From Bradyrhizobium sp. JYMT SZCCT0180 (GTDB taxonomy: Bacteria > Pseudomonadota > Alphaproteobacteria > Rhizobiales > Xanthobacteraceae), in assembly GCF_018130165.1 (NCBI RefSeq), contig NZ_JAFCLZ010000029.1, positions 35,892 through 99,891 on the forward strand: DNA of 64,000 nucleotides, given 5' to 3'. This document shows, piece by piece, positions 9,252-17,875 of this stretch. The notes under the pieces are model-generated. The model was not told the origin of the DNA. It ran no database searches and was given only the letters and a program-made list of their open reading frames with translations. Position 1 is the stretch's first letter; every line of letters starts with the position of its first letter. The position numbers and the translations under genes are program-made.

Positions 9252-9764
9252 ATGGACCACGACAAGATCGACATGACCATTCTCGCCGAACTCAGCGCCA
9301 ACGCGCGGGTCAGTCATACCGAACTGGCGGACCGGGTGGGACTTTCGAGCACCGCGATCGCGCGGCGGCAACGCGCGCTGGAAGACGAAGGATATATCAG
9401 AGGCTATCAGGCCATCCTTGATCCGGGCCGGTTCGGCCTCAACACGACGGTGCTGGTCAGAATCGCGCTCAACAGCCAAAGCGACGAGGCGCTGAAATCG
9501 TTCGAAGCCGCCGTCGTCAACTGCCCGTCGGTGATCCGCACGTTTCTGATGTCGGGAAACGACGACTATCTCCTGATCGTGCTGGCGCGCGACATCGAAG
9601 ACTTCGAGAGAATTCACCGGACCGAACTGTCGCGCCTGCCGCACGTCTCGCGCATCCAGTCGAATTTCGCCCTTCGCGAGATCATCGATCGCGCGGTCCC
9701 CCCGGCGATCTTCGGAAAACCGGGGCGTCCAGCACGGAAGCCAACCAGAAAACAGGCCGGCTAA
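9252..9764 (+). CDS. Lrp/AsnC-family regulator
   Basis: The protein has about 170 residues. The N-terminal HTH (about 5-60) reads DMTILAELSANARVSHTELA then VGLSSTAIARRQRALEDEGY, and the RAM/AsnC ligand domain follows (residues about 70-150). A Pro/Lys-rich tail of about 20 residues is unusual. I start at ATG 9252, with AGGA about 10 bases upstream and the family-typical beginning DHDKIDM; an in-frame ATG at 9231 would add seven residues but has no ribosome-binding site. Divergent from ald, it most likely activates ald in response to alanine, as BkdR/AldR-type proteins do. The gene overlaps the convergent one at 9761 by 4 bp. Confidence 0.92.
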   Translation: MDHDKIDMTILAELSANARVSHTELADRVGLSSTAIARRQRALEDEGYIRGYQAILDPGRFGLNTTVLVRIALNSQSDEALKSFEAAVVNCPSVIRTFLMSGNDDYLLIVLARDIEDFERIHRTELSRLPHVSRIQSNFALREIIDRAVPPAIFGKPGRPARKPTRKQAG

Positions 9765-10831
9765 CGCAGGTAGACCCAAGCCCGGCGGGTAGCCATCGGC
9801 AACGACCCGCCGTCTTTGCGCAATACCGGTCGTTCGAGGATTGCCGTCTCGTCGGGCCCGGCGCCGTCTAGAAAAACTTTCACCGCGGTGCGGGCGCGCA
9901 GATCGATCTCGGAAAGCGTTGGTATCGCGCCGAGCTGGAGCACAGCTTCCAGGTGAATGTTGCCATAGAGCATGCCGAGAAACTGGCGGGCGCCGGCTTC
10001 GCAATCCGCAAGATCGATCTCGCCGGCCTGCTTCGCTCTTGCAAGAATTTTTGTCAGGACGGCGATGGCCCGCTTTGGGCCATGCTGCGCGTAGACCCGC
10101 GTCGCATTCGGGTAGCGGTCCGCTTCGAGGATGGCGGTGTAACAAACCTCCAGCAAGGCCGGCGTCATCATCGTCTCGAGAAGATTGCGCCCGATGATGA
10201 TGAGCAGTTCCCTGAGCGGCAGGGAAAGCTGGTCGGCACTGACACTCAGTGCATTGGACGAGTACTGGCTGACGACCTTAGCGAACTGGTCGACCAGAAG
10301 CTGCTCCACGTTCTCGCGCCGCGTTGTCTTCTCGCGGAGCAGTTCCTTGTAGAGACCGTGCGGCGTCCATGTCCAACTCGGCCGCCCAAGCACGAACGCC
10401 GTGATAACAGCGCAATTCGACCAGCCGCGCATCTGGCTCGCTCTGCCCGGGACCTGCTCGCGGACGCGAAGGATATCGCCCGTCCCACCCCACCGCAGAA
10501 ATTTGACGGCATCGGCCGGCGGCAGGATCGTCACCATCATGCGGGTCCACCACGGCTCCACGAGCAGCCAGCTCCCGGTGTTCGTCGGCCGCATGGCAAA
10601 GACGTGCTTATGCTTGTGATGGACGAACCGATGCCACCATTGCCGTTTCAGGCCGGGGACGAAGCAAATGATCCAGTCGACGGGCTCGACCGTCACCAGC
10701 GAGCCATGCTCGTCGGCGCAGTTGGCCAGATCCGACGGGACATCGTCGACGACCTTCAGGCTCGATGGGCTGTCGCTGCTCCGCGCCAGCAAGGACCGTC
10801 CCGCGCGGGCCGTATCAAATGGCGCGTTCAT
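9761..10831 (-). CDS. fusion: papain-like/phage-type domain plus TetR ligand-binding domain without HTH
   Basis: The protein has 356 residues from ATG 10831 (GCGAGGAGCG upstream; 17-bp overlap with the preceding gene). Residues about 45-165 form a domain unrelated to TetR: VDWIICFVPG, a His-rich WWHRFVHHKHKH, SWLLVEPWW, then SNCAVITAFVLG and WTPHGLYKEL. That order of conserved His before Cys resembles circularly permuted papain/NlpC-P60-like domains seen in phage-type proteins, but this is inference. From about residue 172 (ENVEQLLVDQFAKVV) to the end the protein matches the AefR-type C-terminal domain of TetR regulators, including the EADRYPNATRVYAQHGPKRA segment. No helix-turn-helix is present. 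It ends the efflux operon. Confidence 0.72.
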   Translation of the reverse strand: MNAPFDTARAGRSLLARSSDSPSSLKVVDDVPSDLANCADEHGSLVTVEPVDWIICFVPGLKRQWWHRFVHHKHKHVFAMRPTNTGSWLLVEPWWTRMMVTILPPADAVKFLRWGGTGDILRVREQVPGRASQMRGWSNCAVITAFVLGRPSWTWTPHGLYKELLREKTTRRENVEQLLVDQFAKVVSQYSSNALSVSADQLSLPLRELLIIIGRNLLETMMTPALLEVCYTAILEADRYPNATRVYAQHGPKRAIAVLTKILARAKQAGEIDLADCEAGARQFLGMLYGNIHLEAVLQLGAIPTLSEIDLRARTAVKVFLDGAGPDETAILERPVLRKDGGSLPMATRRAWVYLR

Positions 10832-11477
10832 ATCTGGCGCTCCTCGCGCTTGCACATCCATGCAGGAACCTTTCAACGCCGGCCTTGACGCGGTCGGCGG
10901 TTGTCCCGTTCTGGCTGGTCACAGGATTCAGCATCAATGCCTGGTAGAGCGGCTCCCTCAGCAGTCCCATCAATTGCTCGGCGCATACCTGCGCGTCCGA
11001 TATCGACAGGATCCCTCTTTCATTGGTGTCCGACAGAAACTCCCGCAGCCTCCTTGTGACGATCTCCGACCCTGCCTCGTAGACCCGCCTCTTGAGAGAA
11101 GGGTTGCGCGCAACTTCGGCCATCATCATCCGGATGAAGCCGACCAGGGTGGTCGAATATTCTCGCGAGGCAACCAGGCCGAAGGCGACAAGGGTATCGC
11201 GCACATCGTCAAGGGTATTTGGACGCACCCTCCTCACCAATGGCTGCGATATGTACAGGGCTTCGTGCTCGGCAACCGCGACGACGAGATCGTCGATACC
11301 TTCGAATGCCGCCCAGATATCGCCTTCCGAATATCCGCTGCGATGAAAAATTCCATTGAGGCCGGCGGGCGTATCGCAGGGATCAGCGAGCACTGCGCTG
11401 ATCGCCGACACGATGTCGGAGCGAATGTCCGGCCTCGATTCAGCATTGTCCGATCGAGCGGACGTGGAACGTCTCAT
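10815..11477 (-). CDS. TetR-family regulator with divergent HTH
   Basis: The protein has 220 residues from ATG 11477, preceded by AAGGAG; the open frame further upstream is a shadow of the MFS gene. The N-terminal region aligns with a TetR HTH only loosely: SAISAVLADPCDTPAGLNGI then SGYSEGDIWAAF in place of the usual SKGTLYHHF. The C-terminal part (VGFIRMMMAEVARNPSLKRR, EQLMGLLREPLY) is an AefR-like ligand domain. The stop codon of the MFS gene and this start are one base apart, so expression is coupled. DNA binding may be altered or lost. Confidence 0.75.
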   Translation of the reverse strand: MRRSTSARSDNAESRPDIRSDIVSAISAVLADPCDTPAGLNGIFHRSGYSEGDIWAAFEGIDDLVVAVAEHEALYISQPLVRRVRPNTLDDVRDTLVAFGLVASREYSTTLVGFIRMMMAEVARNPSLKRRVYEAGSEIVTRRLREFLSDTNERGILSISDAQVCAEQLMGLLREPLYQALMLNPVTSQNGTTADRVKAGVERFLHGCASARSARYERAI

Positions 11478-11478
11478 G

Positions 11479-13086
11479 TTAGGGCTCCTTGCTCCGGGAT
11501 GACTGCGCTGCGTGCGCTTTGGCGTAGCGGTGGAATCCGATCTTGATGGAGACGAGCACGGGCGCGGCGATGACGAACAGCAACGCGACGGCATTGAACG
11601 CGGTGTCGAAGGCGATCACGGTGGACTGGCCGGTGACGGCCCTGCCCAGCAGGCTCGTGGCAGCCCGGCTGGCGGCCACGGCGTCCATTCCCCGCGCCGC
11701 GAGCATGGCTGTCATCGCCGTCAGCCGCTCGCTGACCGCAGGAACGCCCGCGGTGACGCTGGCGCCGAGCACCGCAACATTGCCGGCGACGTTATGGTCA
11801 ATCAGTGTCTGGAGTCCGGCCACCCCCATCAGACCGCCAAGCTGGCGGCCGGCATTGAAGAGACCGATGCCGGACGCACGGTTGTGGTCATTGAGGTTCG
11901 TGAAAGCGATCAGCACGATGGACAGAAACAGGAAACCAAGCCCGAAGCCGCGCAACATGATGGCGGCCATCATGTCGTGCGCACCGCTTTCGCTGGTCGA
12001 TCCTGATAGCATCCACATCGCAAGCATGATCAAGAGGATTCCAAAGGGCACTGTAGCGACCGGAGGAACGCGGCGAACCTGGAAGAGGAAGGCCGCCAGG
12101 AAAAGCGTGCCGACGAACAATGCGCCGCTTGGCAACAACAGCAGGCCGGCGTCGGTAGGCCTGAATGCGAGAACGGATACCGCAAAGGACGGGATCAGGT
12201 ATCCGCTGCCGAACAATGCGGCGCCGGCGACGAAACTGACAATGAAGGCGAAGCAAAAATCCTCCGTCCGGAACAGGGTGAAATCGAGCAGGCCCCGCCC
12301 TTTGGCGATCGCCTGATGGCCGAGAAAGATCAGCAAGGCGGCGACGCCGAGGGCCGTGATCCACAGGATGTGAGGTTCCTCGAACCAGCGCCATCGGTTG
12401 CCCTGACTGAGGACATAGGCGAGGCAGAAAAATGCGACTGACATCAGCGAGAAGCCGATCCAGTCAAACGGACGGCGCACGGCCGCGGCGGGCTTCGGGG
12501 CGTCCGAAATCAACAAGACGCCGGCCGCTGCCAGGGCCACCGGAACGACGCTGACGAAAATCCATGTCCAGGACTGGCTGTCGATCAACCATCCCTCGAG
12601 AGCCGGGGCAATGGTCGCGGGGGCGACGACCGATCCCATCGCAAACAGGGCTTGAAGGATCGGTTGGTGGGCGCGCGGATAGGCGAGAAAAATGATCGCC
12701 TGGCCGCTGATAAGCAAGGTGCCGCCGGCGAAGCCCTGTATCATGCGGAGTGCTATCAACAGGTCCAGCCGGGCTGTGATGACGGCAATGCCGCATGCCG
12801 CCCCCATGACCAGCGTTGCGCCGATGATCAGTTTGTGCGGATCGACACGGCTCATCAGCCAGGAGGCGGTCATGAACCCGATCAGCTTCGACGCGGTGTA
12901 CCCGATGTCGAGCCAGGCGGCCTCATCGGGAGTTGCATAGGTGTCGCCGATGATATAGCCGCGCCCAAGCGACAGCACGGTACCTGCGATCGCCTCCGTC
13001 AGCGTCGCAAGCACGACACCCACGACAAGAAGCGATCCGGTCGCAGATCTGTCGCGGCTCGGCGTATCGGCGACTACAGCGGTCAT
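11479..13086 (-). CDS. DHA2-family (EmrB-like) MFS drug efflux permease
   Basis: The 535-residue protein has about 14 hydrophobic segments, the size of the 14-TM DHA2 family. It contains LDIGYTASKLIGFMTASWLM, the motif RMIQGFAGGTLLISGQ and the family-type GIGLFNAGRQLGGLMG. Such permeases use proton flow to export drugs or lipophilic acids, working with an HlyD-type adaptor to cross both membranes. Its start overlaps the stop of the adaptor gene (ATGA), and the TetR-derived genes follow directly. No outer-membrane factor gene is nearby. The substrate is unknown. Confidence 0.93.
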   Translation of the reverse strand: MTAVVADTPSRDRSATGSLLVVGVVLATLTEAIAGTVLSLGRGYIIGDTYATPDEAAWLDIGYTASKLIGFMTASWLMSRVDPHKLIIGATLVMGAACGIAVITARLDLLIALRMIQGFAGGTLLISGQAIIFLAYPRAHQPILQALFAMGSVVAPATIAPALEGWLIDSQSWTWIFVSVVPVALAAAGVLLISDAPKPAAAVRRPFDWIGFSLMSVAFFCLAYVLSQGNRWRWFEEPHILWITALGVAALLIFLGHQAIAKGRGLLDFTLFRTEDFCFAFIVSFVAGAALFGSGYLIPSFAVSVLAFRPTDAGLLLLPSGALFVGTLFLAAFLFQVRRVPPVATVPFGILLIMLAMWMLSGSTSESGAHDMMAAIMLRGFGLGFLFLSIVLIAFTNLNDHNRASGIGLFNAGRQLGGLMGVAGLQTLIDHNVAGNVAVLGASVTAGVPAVSERLTAMTAMLAARGMDAVAASRAATSLLGRAVTGQSTVIAFDTAFNAVALLFVIAAPVLVSIKIGFHRYAKAHAAQSSRSKEP

Positions 13087-14111
13087 GAGCCGCTCCTCCG
13101 GTCGACCTCGACGCGTGCGGACAGGCCGGGCACGAGGCGGCCCGGCAACGGGTTGCTGGCAAACCGGATCTTCACCGGTACGCGTTGAACGACACGAATG
13201 AAGTTGCCTGTCGCATTGTCTACCGGAAGCAGGCTGAAGGCGGACCCGCTGCCCGGCGCAAAGCTGTCTACCAGGCCTTCGATCGTCTCATTCGGGTAGC
13301 CGTCGACCTTGATGCGGACGCGCTGGCCGGGCTGGATATGTTCGATCTGGGTTTCCTTGAAGTTCGCCACCACCCAGACGTCCTTGACCGGAACGATGTC
13401 GAGCAACGGGGTGCCCGGCGCGACCAGCCTGCCGATGCGGACCTGGCGGTTGCCGATCACGCCGCTGACCGGCGCATGTACCACCGTGTTGTCGAGATCG
13501 ATCTGGGCGAGATCGCGCGCGGCCTGTGTCTGCGCCACGGCCGCAACGGCCGCCTCGCGCTGGGTGGCAAGGACGGCAATTCGCTGGTGCTGGGCCTCCA
13601 CCATCGCCGACGCCGCCGACACACCCGCCTCGGCCCTTGATAGCGCCGCGTCGCTTTCATCGACCGCGGCCTGGCTGACGGCATTGGTGCGGATAAGTTC
13701 GCGGCGGCGATCGGAGGCCTTGCTCGCCAGAATCTTCTCGGCCACGGTCGAACGTCGTTGGGCTTCGGCCTGCCGAACCAGCGCGTGCTGAAGCTGGATG
13801 TCCGCATCGACATTGGTGAGGCGAGCCTGGGCCGCTTCGACATTGGCCACCGCCTGCGCAAGCTTTGCGCGATAGTCCCGGTCGTCGATCCGGAACAGGA
13901 TGTCACCCGCCTGGACGGTCTGGTTATCCTCGACCTCGAGGGCCGTGACATAGCCGCCAACCTTCGGGGCCATGGAGGTCACGTCGCCGCGGACATACGC
14001 ATTGTCGGTCGAGGTCTCGCCGATCGAGCGCGCCCTCCATCCGGTGGCCACGATCACCACCGCGCCAAGACACAGCAGCAAGCCGATCGTCTTCTTCCTG
14101 TTACGCTGCAT
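13083..14111 (-). CDS. HlyD/EmrA-family membrane fusion protein
   Basis: The protein has 342 residues: one N-terminal membrane anchor (TIGLLLCLGAVVIVATGW, residues about 8-25), then the lipoyl half TDNAYVRGDVTSMAPKVGGY, a long Ala/Gln-rich alpha-helical hairpin (about 85-200), the second lipoyl half TVVHAPVSGVIGNRQVRIG and a beta-barrel ending. This is the periplasmic adaptor of an EmrAB-type tripartite pump. It is the first gene of the operon, 82 bp from the divergent TetR gene, with two operator-like palindromes in between. Confidence 0.94.
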   Translation of the reverse strand: MQRNRKKTIGLLLCLGAVVIVATGWRARSIGETSTDNAYVRGDVTSMAPKVGGYVTALEVEDNQTVQAGDILFRIDDRDYRAKLAQAVANVEAAQARLTNVDADIQLQHALVRQAEAQRRSTVAEKILASKASDRRRELIRTNAVSQAAVDESDAALSRAEAGVSAASAMVEAQHQRIAVLATQREAAVAAVAQTQAARDLAQIDLDNTVVHAPVSGVIGNRQVRIGRLVAPGTPLLDIVPVKDVWVVANFKETQIEHIQPGQRVRIKVDGYPNETIEGLVDSFAPGSGSAFSLLPVDNATGNFIRVVQRVPVKIRFASNPLPGRLVPGLSARVEVDRRSGS

Positions 14112-14121
14112 GACGGCCTCC

Positions 14122-14166
14122 GGTAATGGGTGTTACCATTTGACGTTTATGGTAATGATCGTTACC
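14122..14166. promoter_or_regulatory. tandem GGTAA-N6-TTACC operators
   Basis: Two 16-bp sites, GGTAATGGGTGTTACC (14122-14137) and GGTAATGATCGTTACC (14151-14166), are 29 bp apart start to start, about three helical turns. They fill the gap between the HlyD gene (start 14111) and the divergent TetR gene (start 14194). The arms are perfect and the same in both sites. They are very likely binding sites for the TetR protein encoded at 14194; the protein-site match is inference. Confidence 0.7.
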
Positions 14167-14193
14167 AGTCAAGGGATGGATCGAGATGGATGA

Positions 14194-14820
14194 ATGGCTG
14201 TGGCTAAGAAAGGGCGCCCGAACGGTCGCCGGGAGGCCCTGCTTCGCGCTGCGGCCGAGGTGTTTTTTGAACAGGGCTACGCGGCGACGAGCATCGACGC
14301 GATCATCGAACGCGCCGGGGGTTCGAAACGCAACATCTACAGCGAGTTCGGCAACAAGCAGGGCCTGTTCTCCGCCATCGTCAGGGAAAACGCGGACAGG
14401 GTGCTTTCGACCCTGGTCATCGAGCAGACCGAAGGCCACGATCTCAAGGCGACGCTGACGGCGTTTGGTCAGCATCTGATGGGCGTTTACATGTCGCCCA
14501 CCCTGATCGGCATCTACCGAATTGCCGTCACCGAGGCCAACCGCTTTCCTGATCTGGTGAAGTCGTTCTACGAACAAGGACCCGGCCGGGCGACGTCCCG
14601 ACTCGCCGAGGTCCTTGAAGCCGCCAACAAGCGAGGAGAGATTCGCACCGATGATTGCTCGCGAATGGCCGGTCACTTTGTCGGCATGATCCGCGACAAC
14701 CTTCATCTGCAGGTCGTTCTCGGGCTGCGCGCGGCGCCGGCGGACAAGGAAGTGCAGGCGGCGGTCGGTTCGGCCGTCGAGGTGTTCTTGAACGGTGTTC
14801 GACCTGGCCGGAAAAAGTAG
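14194..14820 (+). CDS. TetR-family repressor of the efflux operon
   Basis: The protein has 208 residues. A normal HTH lies at about 12-60: REALLRAAAEVFFEQGYAA, TSIDAIIERAGGSKRNIY and FGNKQGLF. The AefR-type C-terminal ligand domain contains EANRFPDLVKSFYEQGPGRA, the same landmark found in the HTH-less fusion at 9761-10831. It is divergent from the hlyD-MFS operon with two matching palindromes in the shared promoter, the standard plan for local repression relieved by the pump substrate. An ATG at 14188, in another frame, is not used. Confidence 0.94.
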   Translation: MAVAKKGRPNGRREALLRAAAEVFFEQGYAATSIDAIIERAGGSKRNIYSEFGNKQGLFSAIVRENADRVLSTLVIEQTEGHDLKATLTAFGQHLMGVYMSPTLIGIYRIAVTEANRFPDLVKSFYEQGPGRATSRLAEVLEAANKRGEIRTDDCSRMAGHFVGMIRDNLHLQVVLGLRAAPADKEVQAAVGSAVEVFLNGVRPGRKK

Positions 14821-14928
14821 ACAGCCTGTTGTCGTCTTCGGAATCGAGCGGTTTTCTGAACGGCTCGGCCGAGTGCTGATAGCGATCATCATTCTCTCCG
14901 TCATGTGAGGAAATGCTCATCGTCGGGC

Positions 14929-15711
14929 CTAGCGCGCGGTCCAGCCACCATCGACGGAGATCGCCGTGCCTGTGATCTGCTCGGCCGCAACCGAGCACAG
15001 GAACGCGACGGTGCCGCCAAGCTGCTCCGGCGACGCAAAATCCAGCGACGGCTGCTTCTCGGACAACAGCTCTTCGGCGGCTTGCTTCTGGCTGATGCCG
15101 CGTTGGGCTGCGATGTCGCTGATCTGCTTTTCGACGAGCGGCGTTCGCACCCAGCCGGGACACACCGCATTGCAGGTGACGCCGCTCCCGGCGGTCTCCA
15201 GGCCGACCACCTTGGTCAGGCCAACCATACCGTGCTTGGCCGCGACGTAGGCGGCCTTGTGCGTCGACGCGACGAGGCCATGCGCGGAAGCGATGTTGAC
15301 GATCCGTCCCCAGCGCTGCTTTTTCATCTGCGGCACCGCCGCTGCGATGCCGTGGAACGCCGCCGACAGGTTGATCGCGAGAATTGCATCCCACTTGGCC
15401 GCTGGAAACTCATCCACCGGCGCGGTGAACTGGATGCCGGCATTGTTCACGAGGATGTCGAGGCGCCCGAATTTCGCGATCGTCGCGGCAATCAATCCGC
15501 GCACGGCGTCGCCCTTCGACATATCGGCGCCGTCGTAGACGACGCGCACGCCGTGCTCGCGTTCGATCCCGCTGCGGATCGCCTCGATCTCGCTCGCCTC
15601 GCCAAAACCGTTCAACACCAGGTCGGCGCCGGCCTTCGCCAGTTCCCTGGCGATGCCAAGGCCGATGCCGCTGGTCGATCCGGTCACGATCGCTACCTTG
15701 CCCTTCAACAT
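14929..15711 (-). CDS. bdhA: 3-hydroxybutyrate dehydrogenase
   Basis: The 260-residue short-chain dehydrogenase has TGSTSGIG (10-17), NNAG (89-92), catalytic Ser142, and Tyr155/Lys159 in AAYVAAKHG. The motif NIASAHGLVAS and the insertion ISQKQAAEELLSEKQPS are typical of D-3-hydroxybutyrate dehydrogenase, which oxidises 3-hydroxybutyrate to acetoacetate with NAD. It is downstream of the patatin and acetoacetate decarboxylase genes on the same strand, consistent with PHB/ketone-body turnover. Confidence 0.92.
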   Translation of the reverse strand: MLKGKVAIVTGSTSGIGLGIARELAKAGADLVLNGFGEASEIEAIRSGIEREHGVRVVYDGADMSKGDAVRGLIAATIAKFGRLDILVNNAGIQFTAPVDEFPAAKWDAILAINLSAAFHGIAAAVPQMKKQRWGRIVNIASAHGLVASTHKAAYVAAKHGMVGLTKVVGLETAGSGVTCNAVCPGWVRTPLVEKQISDIAAQRGISQKQAAEELLSEKQPSLDFASPEQLGGTVAFLCSVAAEQITGTAISVDGGWTAR

Positions 15712-15756
15712 TGGAATTCCTTTCGGATGTTTTGAGAGATGAAGTCCGCCGGGAGC

Positions 15757-16932
15757 TCAGTCGCGGCGATGGACGTCGTGCGTGACGATGCCGAGCTCCG
15801 GTGCCGGCGGGTCGAGGCGATGCGGATCGGCCAGCGTGCGGCGGATGTCTTCGAGCCCGCTCTGCCAATGCGTACGCATCGCGCTCAACCCGAACTCGTA
15901 GTCCCGCGAATGGCCTTCGTAGATCTTGGACTGGTAGATCAGGTGAACGATGTTGTAGGAGCGATGGCGCGCCATGTCGGCGATGGCGCGGATTTCCGGC
16001 TTCGCCTTTGCGCTTGCCGGCAGCTCTTCCATGGTCCGCTGCAACGCCTGACGCATCTTCTGCATCCGCAGCACCTGGTCGGTGACGGCGCGCGTGCGGC
16101 TCGAATACTGGATGTCCTTCTGCCGGCTCGACACCTCCATCAGGTCCTGGGGAACGCGACCCCTGGCCGACCAGAGATCGATCTGGAATGTCAGGGTGTC
16201 AGATGGCTCGCCGGACAGCACGCGCGATAGCGGCGTATTCGAAACCACGCCGCCGTCCCAATAGTGCTCGCCTTCGATTTCGACGGCGGGAAATCCCGGC
16301 GGCAGCGCGCCGGAAGCCATGAAATGCTTTGGTCCCAGCCGGCGTTCGGCGGTGTCGAAATAGGTCAAATTGCCGGTGCGGACGTTGACCGCGCCGACGC
16401 TGACGCGCACTTCTCCCGAGTTCAGCCGGTCGAAGTCGACGAGTCGCTCCAGCGTCTGTTGCAATGGCGCGGTGTCGTAGAAGCTGGTCGCGGCATCGCC
16501 TGTGAACGGCGACCAGAGCGGCGACGGGAAGCGCGGCTTGAAGAAGCCGGGCTGGCCCTGGACCAGGGCCCGCGTCGCCGCCAACCTGTTGCGCACCGAG
16601 TTGATGTCGAAAGCAAACGGCAAGGCGTTGGCCAGCCCCTCGCCGGCGGGCCACTCGATCGAAAAGGCACAGATCGTCTCCCAGAACTCGCGCAGACGTG
16701 CGACACGCTCGCCTTCCGGCGAACCGGCGATGATCGCGGCGTTGAGCGCGCCGATCGAGATGCCGGCCAGCCAGTTCGGCCGGATGCCGGCCTCGTGCAG
16801 GCCCTCATAGACGCCGGCCTGATAGGCTCCAAGCGCGCCGCCGCCTTGCAGCACCAGAGCGACGACATCGTACGGCAGCGGCCTTTCTTGCTGCGGCACC
16901 GGACTTGATTGTTTACGCATCACGTTCAGCAT
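15757..16932 (-). CDS. patatin-like phospholipase (DUF3734-containing)
   Basis: The protein has about 391 residues. Patatin motifs are oxyanion loop LQGGGALGAYQAG (about 33-45), nucleophile GISIGAL (about 62-68) and the DGG catalytic Asp motif near residue 220 (YWDGGVVSN). The C-terminal third (RQKDIQYSSRTRAV to the end) matches DUF3734, often joined to patatin. I start at ATG 16932, which has GGGAG eight bases upstream; ATGs at 16950 and 16965 are in frame, the latter overlapping the adc stop as ATGA. Shared operon with adc and bdhA suggests action on PHB granule or membrane lipid; that is inference. Confidence 0.88.
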   Translation of the reverse strand: MLNVMRKQSSPVPQQERPLPYDVVALVLQGGGALGAYQAGVYEGLHEAGIRPNWLAGISIGALNAAIIAGSPEGERVARLREFWETICAFSIEWPAGEGLANALPFAFDINSVRNRLAATRALVQGQPGFFKPRFPSPLWSPFTGDAATSFYDTAPLQQTLERLVDFDRLNSGEVRVSVGAVNVRTGNLTYFDTAERRLGPKHFMASGALPPGFPAVEIEGEHYWDGGVVSNTPLSRVLSGEPSDTLTFQIDLWSARGRVPQDLMEVSSRQKDIQYSSRTRAVTDQVLRMQKMRQALQRTMEELPASAKAKPEIRAIADMARHRSYNIVHLIYQSKIYEGHSRDYEFGLSAMRTHWQSGLEDIRRTLADPHRLDPPAPELGIVTHDVHRRD

Positions 16933-16964
16933 TGCCAAAACTCCCTGCATTGTGGCTGATCCCA

Positions 16965-17765
16965 TCAGCCGGCATTCGCTTCGATCAGGATTTCGGACCC
17001 GGTCCCGCGTCGACGCAGCGTCGCGCCAGGCGCCAGATAGTCGTGGACCACGGTGCCAAGCCCGAGCGTGAGGTCGGCAACAACGTGCTTGGCGGACAGC
17101 ACCTGAAGCACCGGCAGCTCGGCGACGGGAGCGAGCGCATGCGAGCACAGGTCGAGCGCCGCCGGCCCGGTCCATGCGCCCTTCACGGTGATGTCTTCGA
17201 GATGGAAGCGCACCAGCTCGCAAATACGTGCCGTGCCGTCGACGTGCGGGATGATCTTGAGCAGGAAGTTGGGTGCGGCGAGTTTTCTGGCTTCGACCGA
17301 TGTGTCGAGGGCGCGGTGCTTGTAGCCCATGGTGCCGGTGGCGATGCGGACTGAGCCGTAGTTCAGCGTGCCGACCAGCGTATCGGTCTCGACTACCAGT
17401 TTCGGCTGCGCCAGCTTCTTGGGAAAGCCCCACAGTTCGCGCCCGCCGGCAATGGGCGGATGATCATTGAGAAACATCTGGTGGACGAAGCTGCCGGCCT
17501 CGCCCCGGTAGGACACCGGGATGACCTGGCCGCTTTCGGTGTAGTCGCCGAAGCCGGTTGAATCAGGCATGCGGATGAATTCGTAATTCACCACCGGCTC
17601 GGTCAGTTCGAGCGGTTCCGGCACGACCCGGCGCAGCGCTTCGGGATCCGTTCGGTAGCGAATGATGAAGTACTCGCGGTTGATGAACCGGTAGGGGCCG
17701 GGTGGGAAGGCCGAGTTCGTCAACGGCATGGCGAACGCGGTCGCGCGCACGGTCTCGTGTTTCAT
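16965..17765 (-). CDS. adc: acetoacetate decarboxylase
   Basis: The 266-residue protein carries the acetoacetate decarboxylase signature ELWGFPKKLAQP, in which Lys116 would form the Schiff base and Lys117 tunes its pKa. The strand EFIRMPDSTGFGDYTESG and the length also fit. It converts acetoacetate to acetone and CO2, or acts on related beta-keto acids. It heads the adc-patatin-bdhA operon. The gap upstream to the metallo-hydrolase gene contains one of three related GC-rich hairpins. Confidence 0.92.
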   Translation of the reverse strand: MKHETVRATAFAMPLTNSAFPPGPYRFINREYFIIRYRTDPEALRRVVPEPLELTEPVVNYEFIRMPDSTGFGDYTESGQVIPVSYRGEAGSFVHQMFLNDHPPIAGGRELWGFPKKLAQPKLVVETDTLVGTLNYGSVRIATGTMGYKHRALDTSVEARKLAAPNFLLKIIPHVDGTARICELVRFHLEDITVKGAWTGPAALDLCSHALAPVAELPVLQVLSAKHVVADLTLGLGTVVHDYLAPGATLRRRGTGSEILIEANAG

Positions 17766-17798
17766 CGAGGTCGAACTCCAAAGGGATTTTGGGTGAGC

Positions 17799-17829
17799 GG
17801 GCCGCGCTGTCGTGTCGGTAACGCGGCCC
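17799..17829. repeat. GC-rich hairpin, copy 1 of 3 (GGGCCGCG/CGCGGCCC)
   Basis: Perfect 8-bp stem arms at 17799-17806 and 17822-17829 between adc and the first metallo-hydrolase. Sequence from the hairpin to the metallo-hydrolase stop is clearly related to copy 2. There is no U-tract on the minus strand, so it is not a classical intrinsic terminator. Confidence 0.55.
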
Positions 17830-17875
17830 GTATCGGATCAAGCGCTTGCGACGCGCCCTCGTTCAGACCGTGCGG

